Shown here: one piece after another, positions 56,733 through 64,000 of the stretch
How the letters are laid out: each line of letters starts with the position of its first letter
Position numbering within the stretch: the stretch's first letter is position 1
DNA from: Echria macrotheca
Taxonomy: Eukaryota; Ascomycota; Sordariomycetes; Sordariales; Schizotheciaceae
Length of the DNA stretch: 64,000 nt
Reading direction: 5' to 3'
Assembly: GCA_030411725.1 (NCBI GenBank)
Contig: MU839843.1
Span: forward strand, 62,001 to 126,000
The notes under the pieces: model-generated
The model's input: only the letters and a program-made list of their open reading frames with translations
Told to the model about the DNA's origin: nothing
The model's database searches: none
Program-made: the position numbers and the translations under genes

Positions 56733-59700
56733 ATGGCGCGCTCAGTCACTCTTTTGACAGCCTTGGCAATCTGCCTCTTCGGAGGCAGTGTCGTCTCTGC
56801 GTCTGATACACGACCGCCATCCATCACCCACCAGAACCCGTCGGTCGACGCGCACCCCGACCCCCTTTCCGACTATGTCAAGCTGCGCGACAACGGTACC
56901 ACCGAGGTCGAGGTGGGCGCCGCTGCTCCCTCGTCTCCTATCCCTCCGCTCGACATGGCCAGTGTTTTCCGGCGCCAGGTGGAACTGCCCGGCGACGGCG
57001 CCTTGCTATGCCCGACTGGTATCTGCGCTGATGGAAGGTACGTCCCGGAGTTCTCGCTTCCTGAGTCCTCGGCCGCGAGAGAGAAGCTTACGGACCCGAT
57101 TTAGCTGCTGTGGCCCTCAGAACATCTGCGGCTACGGTCCCGACTTTTGCGGAGTCGGATGCAAGAACAACTGCACAGCCAAGGCCATGTGCGGCCAGTA
57201 CTCTGAAGGCGGCACCCAGAAGTGTGGTCTCGATCTGTGCTGTTCCTGGGGTCAGTCACTTTGCTCTCCCGGTTGTTGTTCAACGGACTGACTGTCGGGA
57301 CAGGCGGATGGTGCGGAACTACGGCGGCGCACTGCGTCGGCCCCGACCAGTGGTCGCTCTGCCAGCAGGGATTTGGAAAGTGCCAGGTGGTCCGGCCGAC
57401 CGAGTACTCGTACGATTCGGGCATCAGCTCGGGGCGGACGATTGGCTATTACCAGTCCTGGAACACTCGGAATCGCGCGTGCAATCGCGTGTGGCCGTCG
57501 CAGATCAAGAAGGAGCAGTACACGCATCTGTATTTCGCCTTCGCCTCTATCAACCCCACCACCTTCGAGATCGCCGTCGCACACCCCGGTGACGTCGCCC
57601 TCATGGCCGAGTTCACGGCGCTCAAGGGACCCAGGCTGCAGACTTGGATCGCCGTCGGTGGCTACGACTTCAGCGACAAGGGCACCCCAACCCACACCAC
57701 ATGGAGCGACTTGTGTTCGACGCCGGCCAGACGTGCCGCATTCATCTCGTCGGTGCGCACCTTCATGGAAACGTACGGCTTCCAGGGCGTCGATCTGGAC
57801 TGGGAATATCCCGTCGACAAGGACCGCGGCGGAAGACCCGAGGATGTCGTCAACTTCGTCTCGCTCGTGCGCGAAATGCGTCTCGCCTTCGGCACCTCGT
57901 ACGGTATTAGCTTGACCCTTGCGCCCGACTACTGGTACCTGCGCTGGTTCGACGCCAAGGGCCTCGAGCCCTGGGTTGACCACATGGGCTTCATGGCCTA
58001 CGACCTCCACGGCTTCTGGGACATGGATGTCCTGGCCCTAGGCGCCATTGTGCGTGGCCAGGCCGACATCCGCGAGATCTACAACAACTCGATCCCCCTC
58101 GCCTACGCCGAGCTGGATTTCTCCAAGATCGACTTTGGCGTTGCCTGGTATGGCCGCGGCTACACATTGCAAGATCCAAACTGCAACACGCTGGGATGTC
58201 CCTTCAAGGGCCCCAGCAAGCCTTCCAAGTGCACCAACGCGGCCGGTGTCATGTCCCTCGACGAGATCAACGACCTCATTGCCGAGAAGGGCTTGGAGCC
58301 GCGTCTTTTGCAGAGCTCTATGATGAAGGAGGTTGTCTGGGACGACCAGTGGATCGGCTACGACGACGAGGGGACGGTGGGCATGAAGAAGGCGTTTGCC
58401 AACAAGCTCGGCTTCGGCGGCACCATGGCCTGGAGCGTCGACTTTTATACGAGTGTGAGCGAGAGGCCGCCCGTCTCGACCGACGGGTCCTGCGGTCCGG
58501 CCAACGGCGGCACGATCTGCGAGGGCAGCGGCTTCGGTGACTGCTGCTCTGCAAATGGGTGGTGCGGCTCGACGCCGGCCCATTGCGGCTCGGGTTGCAT
58601 CAGCGGCAAGTGTATCCAGGGCGCCGTCACAACGGATGGCTCTTGCGGAGCGGGAAACAACAACGCCATCTGCGGCGACTGGCCGGCCGGCAACTGTTGC
58701 TCGGCAGCGGGATGGTGTGGAAGCTCCCCTGACCACTGCGGTGCCGGTTGCCAGAGCGGCGCCTGCACCGATCGCAACGAGGTTGTCTTCCTGGATCGCA
58801 GGGTATACCAGACCGGCACTGCCAAGTGCCAGCCGCCTTGTACCTTGGTGCTCCCTCCCATCCCACTGGAAAGCCCCTTGACCATCTCCATGCCCCCGTT
58901 CACAACCTCCCTCGAGGTGGGGTCTTCGGCCGGCGGCACTTTCGCCGTCACCACCACAACCATCACCGTGGTTGTTCAGTCCATTGTCGTCACGGCTGCG
59001 CCGCAGTCCAACGTCGTTGTTACCAATGGCCAAACCGCAGCATTGTTCAACCCTACCGCCAGTATCGTCATCCCCCCTTCCACCGTCACCGTCACCAACG
59101 GCCTCGGCCAGACGTCGCAACGTGTTGTGGAGTTCCCCCCTTGGCCCTCATCGGCGTGGGGTACGGGTCCCTGGGTTTCCGGTAGCGTCTCGTTCTCTTC
59201 TTCCACATCCTCCACGTCAACAACGACTCAAACCCCCTGGACCTACACGCCTCCGCCGTACACGCGACCGCCTATTGTCTTGCCTTGCTCGGGTAGCTAC
59301 GGGGTGCAGTACGTGGCAGAGTACGACGCCTATGTCACGCTCAGCCGCTGTGAAGGTCCAGTGACAATCATGGAGAGGGATTGTGCACCGACCACGACGG
59401 TGTCAATTGAGGAGCCCACGACCAAGAGTTTCACCCTAGGCTGCACCCTCTTTACTGGCACCGGGACCCCGGTTACTACAGGCGCCCGCTACCCGTATAT
59501 ATGGAATGGCCCGAGGGAGAGCTCGAATGGGACGACGACGACAACGAAGACGGGGAGAAGAAATCCAGCTGCAACCTCTGGTTCTTCTGGACCTGCATCT
59601 TCGGCATCAGGGGTTGGCGCTGGAAGTATCCTCCTGGTATCTACCCACCAGGCCCTCCTCCTTACATCAAGTTACCCACCGGCATGACGATCCAAGGCTT

Positions 59701-62700
59701 TGTCCCCACCCCTTGGCCGCGCGTAACGCTGGGTTGGGACCGCAAGCCGACATTTCCCGTGCTCAAGCCCGGTCGAACTTGCACCACGCGCACGGCCGAT
59801 GTCTGCTCGACCACGACGACCCTCGACATCACAACATCGGGGACATCGACGAGGACATCGACACGCACGCAATCAGAGTGTTCGACCATCCGTGGCTGCA
59901 GGGTTGAGGATGACGATTGGGAGAGCACCACGATCACGGCTACCTGCTCTAGGCCAACCATCATCACCGGTAGGCCGTCAAACAATCTTGGAAGGGCAGA
60001 GATTACTTCCACAACCTCCGTGACCTCCTCTACCGAAACCACTCCAACCTCGTCCGTCCCCTCGTCCACCGCCACCCTGGCTCGACAGCCATTCATCGGC
60101 CCTAGACAGAACCCGAATGACGCTTGTGCACCACTCTATGCCGGAGACGTGATTATCTACCCGGTAGACCCATATAACACCGGAGCCATCATTGCCGAGT
60201 TGATCCGACGTCCAGCCCCAAGTGGAGGTGACCTCTTTGATAAGACGACGTTGGTGGACGCGGATACGGACTATATCAGCTTCTTGATGGTCGCTGGAAT
60301 GGACTCGACTCAGTTCAGCGAGATCTGGAACCAGAGATACCAGCTGGGCATATCCTGGATGTATTCCGTTCGCGACTACAACTCCAGGATAGGCAATGGT
60401 GCCTTGGTCCCGGGACCATATAACCCGCCTTTTTTCCCCAAAAAAAGAGGCCTAAGCAGCTTGAACTCAACTGTCTTCGCTCGGCAGTCTCAGGGAAATC
60501 CGCAGGAAGATCCCAAGGGGAACAATGCGCGGTATACGACCGGGACTTGGGAGCTTTCGCTCATGTCTGTGCCGCCAGGAGCAACATGGGACAACCAAAT
60601 CATCGATGGGCAAGGGTCGACTCTTTTCACGTTTGACCGTTATGAAAACGGTGGGGAGGGGCAAATAATCTACCTGGTCGAAGAAGGCATCGATACCACA
60701 CACAAGGTGAGTTCAGTTCCTCGCACGCTCAACTACGCCGCTAATCAATTGGTAGGAGCTGGCAACCCGCAATATCGACGTGATCAGTATTCCCAGACTG
60801 GATTTTGGTTGGTGGCATCAGAATACACCAGACTTGTCCCACGGGACACAAGTGGCATCGAAACTAGTTGGACCACTCCTCAGCATGTCACCGAAGGCAA
60901 GGGTCATTCTCGCACCCGCGCATGCCCAGAACGATCCGCTCCGTGACAAATTGAACACCCTCATGGAATCCGTGCTCGTAGGAATTGTCCGGGCTTTAGA
61001 CCACATCATAAAAGAGCAGAAGAAAAACGCAGCGCTCCGCGGCAAACAAATTATCAACATATCTTGGGCAGCAATGTATGATCTGCCAGACGCCGTGATA
61101 CGGGCAACCTGTAAGTAGCTCCGCTCCCACTCCGTATCCCGTTGCGCCATACCTTACTAAAAGTCACTTTACTTTCTACAAGATCTCGCTCTGAAGAAGC
61201 TCGACGAGCTCGGCGTCGTAATCGTTATGTCCACCCATAACTACTTCTTACCGCCATTTGACGATCCCATGGGCTTTGCTGCTAAGAACAAATTAGACCG
61301 TCTCTTCACTCGGTTCGCCCAGCCACGTGCCGACCCCGGAGAAAGGATTCCTAATATAATTGCGGTTTCGGGAATTGGCCAGGACACCAAGCTTTCGCCC
61401 CACAATCCGTGGGAGGACTGGGTCGCCTTGGCTCCAGGATTTGGTGTTTCGGCCCCAGCAATGGACCCAACCAACCCAGCCACAGAATACAAGTCCGACA
61501 TAACTGGTGCTTCAGTTGGTAAGGCTTCCATTCTCTCATCGCGGCGCCATGGGTGTTTGTTGACTCGGAAACACAACAGCCGCCCCCCTTGTCGCGTCCA
61601 CCATCGCCTACTGGCGCAGCCTGCTCGACCTTCACCCCGGCGCCAACGCTGACTCGCTAAAAGACCCGGCAGATGTGAAGGGCCTTGTGATGGCCATGCA
61701 TAGACGAGTGCCTCAAGGCAACCGGCTGTTTAGTCCGGCTCGCGGTCATGAGCCCGTCGGAAATGAAGCACAGAAGCAATACGACGCCTTCCGGCCCTGG
61801 GGCCAGAGGATGCACAATCTCTGGGTCGGTACCGTACCTCTAGGAAACTGCGTTGTCGAGCCCGGGCTGCCGGGCTGCCCGTGGTTTTTCCTGACAAATA
61901 TGGCCTATCGGGATCTTGACCCCTGGGCGGCCGATCCCAACCCCAACACCTGCCAGCTGTCCACTGGTTGGAATATCAACAAACGCCAGGAGCCCGGAGC
62001 CGCTCCCTCTTGTTCTTTGGTGTTTGACGCTCCCAGGAGCAGCTCGGCCGGACCCACCACTGCAACGTCAGCGCTCACGTATACGCCAGGTGTCGCCTCG
62101 CCGACTTGCACGGCGAGCTGTGGATCCCTCTGTTCCGGATACTACTGCCATGCCAATGCGACGGGCAACCCGCCAGTCTTCCACGACCCCAAGGACCCAA
62201 GGTTCAACTCCATCACCACATCGTCCCGGTCCTCAGGCCTGATCGTCACCCCGCCCCCGGAGCTGCCGCCGCTGCCTCCGGGTCCAACATGCACAGGCCG
62301 CGAGTTCGCCACCACTACACTTATCTGCAATGGCGGCGGTGGCGGAATGGCCTGCATAAACTCGGTCATCTGCACGACGTCGACCCAGAACGCCAGCCCC
62401 CCAGGCGCCACGACCACACCGCCCCCCGACCTTCCCGACCTCGACCTTCCGGATATCGAGAATTGTCCACGACCGCTGAGCACCGCGACAACCTACTTCG
62501 GACACGGACAGTACGCCACATCGCTCTGGTGTCCACCTCCTACCCCGACACGGCCACCGCCCTCGGTCTCGACGGGCCCATTCCCGTCAGACGACTTCTT
62601 CGCCGTGATCGAGTCACAGCTGGAGTCCTACGATATGACCCCGGGTCGAATTGGCCGCGGCTGCAGACCGAACTCGCCGCTCTACGAAATCCGCCTCTAC

Positions 62701-62991
62701 AAGGGCGGACACGCGCCTTCCACCGGCTATGGATGCGATGGAGACGGCACGTATATCGACGAGGCTTCCTGGCCGAATCCGGGCGAGATCGACGGCTGCC
62801 AGAGACCCTACGAGCATGGATGGAGGGTTTGTCTGACCAACTACGGAGGCAACGTGCACACCCCCGACGGGTGGCACCAGAGATGCCTGCACGACGATAC
62901 GACCATCCGCAACTGCAAGCTCGGGTTTTGTCCACAGATTTATGTACGGAAGCTGAAGTGTGACGGTGTGTGGTGGAAGGATGCCGCGTGA
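56733..62991 (+). CDS. Large GH18 chitinase with chitin-binding modules and a subtilisin-like domain
   Basis: Model: exons 56733-57037, 57105-57250, 57304-59494, 59569-60706, 60756-61110, 61183-61518, 61580-62991; 1,960 aa, all phases consistent. The 59495-59568 intron (GTATAT...CCAG) is the least certain; a 5-bp frameshift there is the alternative. Order: signal peptide; ChtBD1-type Cys cluster (about residues 100-160); GH18 catalytic domain (about 195-535) with active motif DLDWE near 311-317; two more ChtBD1 modules (about 543-583 and 594-635); a Ser/Thr/Pro-rich linker and a CNLWFFWTC / PPGIYPPGPPP segment typical of killer-toxin-like subgroup C chitinases; then a peptidase S8 fold with HGT motif (His about 1289) and GAS motif (Ser 1489); and a Cys-rich C-terminal region. 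At the usual Asp position the sequence is EEGID. It would be secreted and bind and cut chitin; a protease role is unproven. Confidence 0.82.
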
Positions 62992-63518
62992 CGGTCGTTC
63001 ATTTTGGATATAACATTCTGGTCTGAAAGCCTAGGTAAGGATGCATGTATTGGGTGAAGAGGAGAGGAAGCCCTCGAGCTGGCTAAATACAGGGCCCCAT
63101 GGTCTGTGCGTATCGCTATCCTGCGTGGGTGTTCCTTCCTGGCCTAACAGGTCTTTCTTTTGTTGTCTCGTTCATAGTATATACCAGTATATAACGTTTG
63201 CATGCATTTGCCATGTCCTGTTGGAAATTGAGAATTTTTAGGACGGTATCAGCTTCCCTTGCCTAACTTTAGCGTAACGTCTCCGAGGACACCAAATCAA
63301 GTCGGAAACCCTTTGTCGGTGAAGCAACCCCTTTCCATTCTCGATGAATGCCAATGTAGTGGTGATTTACACACCTTCGCAACCAAACCTCATTTACTAA
63401 ACTGTAAGTACCCAAGTCTTCCCTGTATCGCGGGACAGAGCTATATCTTCATGTGACACCAATAATGTTCAGGGGTAAGTAAACAAAACCCCCCACCCTT
63501 GTCAGCCGACACATGCCA
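62992..63518. other. Convergent 3' spacer
   Basis: 527 bp between the chitinase and the GH5 gene. GCCTAGGTAAGG at 63029-63040. No other feature. Confidence 0.5.
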
Positions 63519-64000
63519 TTAGGTCTTTACCCGATTCAGCCTCCCTACCTCCCTCGCATGGCCATACACCAACGTCTGCGCCTCGGCATCATCCAGATAG
63601 ATAGTAAACCCATCATCATGGTTCCGCCCATACGAATACCCCGAATACCCAAACTGCCAGTACATATCCCCCGCCAACCTCTCCGCAATCTGCACCCCCT
63701 GCCACAGACCCAACACCTCCTCGCGGGTCGTATTATCCACCCGCCCGGTATACTCCCTCCTCTTATCCGCAGTCAGCCAGCCATACTCCTCATGCACCAC
63801 GGGCTTCCCAATTTTTCTCCCCGCCGCCGCATGGTCCCGGATCCACTGCGTCGTCCAGTTGACGCTCTTGTCCCACCAGTCGGGATACGAATGGAACACG
63901 CCGAAGTCGATATGCGGCAGGGATAGCTCGTGGTCGAAGTCGCCGCCGTCGGAGCCGTTGTACCCCCAGTCCGTCGAGAGACGGTTGAAGCCGCCCTCGC
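63519..64000 (-). CDS. GH5 endo-beta-mannanase-like hydrolase (5' end beyond window)
   Basis: The C-terminal about 160 residues of a longer gene continuing past base 64000. The visible part reads EGGFNRLSTDWGYNGSDGG near the window edge, IDFGVFHSYPDWWDKS, WIRDHAAAGRKIGKPVVHEEYGW with the likely nucleophile Glu in HEEYG, MYWQFGY, and ends GRLNRVKT. This matches the second half of GH5 (subfamily 7 style) beta-mannanases, which are usually secreted and cut mannan backbones. The acid/base NEP region and any signal peptide or carbohydrate-binding module would lie outside the window. No intron is visible in this part. Confidence 0.78.
   Translation of the reverse strand, partial: EGGFNRLSTDWGYNGSDGGDFDHELSLPHIDFGVFHSYPDWWDKSVNWTTQWIRDHAAAGRKIGKPVVHEEYGWLTADKRREYTGRVDNTTREEVLGLWQGVQIAERLAGDMYWQFGYSGYSYGRNHDDGFTIYLDDAEAQTLVYGHAREVGRLNRVKT

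Noticed and set aside
1..64000. CRISPR arrays, bacterial operons, ribosome binding sites, rRNA genes
   Set aside because: None seen; the sequence is fungal nuclear DNA with spliced genes.

Overview
The window comes from a filamentous ascomycete. The evidence is genes split by short introns (about 39-75 nt, GT...AG, often with a CTAAC/CTGAC-type branch site), a Zn2Cys6 regulator, a HET-domain gene, plant-polymer hydrolases, and a transposon heavily mutated in the CpA-to-TpA pattern of repeat-induced point mutation (RIP). A Sordariomycete is the most likely source, but I cannot name the species.

Layout. 1-4.3 kb is mostly non-coding with one tentative small two-exon gene. 4.4-18.1 kb holds a secreted feruloyl esterase-like hydrolase, an ACS-type MFS transporter, a secreted DUF4360 protein, a four-TM MARVEL-like protein, a secreted SGNH/CE3-like esterase and an FAD-dependent monooxygenase, separated by 1-3 kb spacers. 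18.5-26.3 kb is one uncharacterised multi-pass membrane-protein gene (minus strand) split by a 5.5-kb AT-rich element. I identify that element as a RIP-mutated Ty1/copia retrotransposon: 129-bp LTRs, 5-bp target duplication GTCTT, primer-binding site, polypurine tract and decayed reverse-transcriptase boxes. 27.8-43 kb carries a second MFS transporter, a DUF2828/vWA protein, an AIG2-like protein, a Pro/Gln-rich protein with a Cys-rich tail, a HET-domain protein convergent with a large membrane protein, and a small secreted protein. 43.2-49.3 kb is a compact transporter / Zn2Cys6 regulator / DUF1445 (D-glutamate cyclase-like) group that looks like a small catabolic cluster. 49.8-50.7 kb holds two paralogous six-cysteine secreted mini-proteins. 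52-55 kb is a DUF6604-type gene with one in-frame UAG. 56.7-63 kb is a very large secreted GH18 chitinase with chitin-binding modules whose reading frame runs on into a subtilisin-like domain. The window ends inside a GH5 mannanase-like gene (minus strand).

Most notable. (1) The single UAG in the DUF6604-type gene sits in the loop of a 9-bp hairpin, at a place where the downstream frame continues for 361 more codons to the usual end of such proteins. This is the arrangement expected of a Sordariomycete gene whose stop is recoded by A-to-I mRNA editing (UAG to UGG). (2) The chitinase-subtilase gene is an unusual architecture with Glu at the usual catalytic Asp position. (3) The copia insertion is complete enough to show its mechanism of insertion and how RIP struck its two LTRs unequally.
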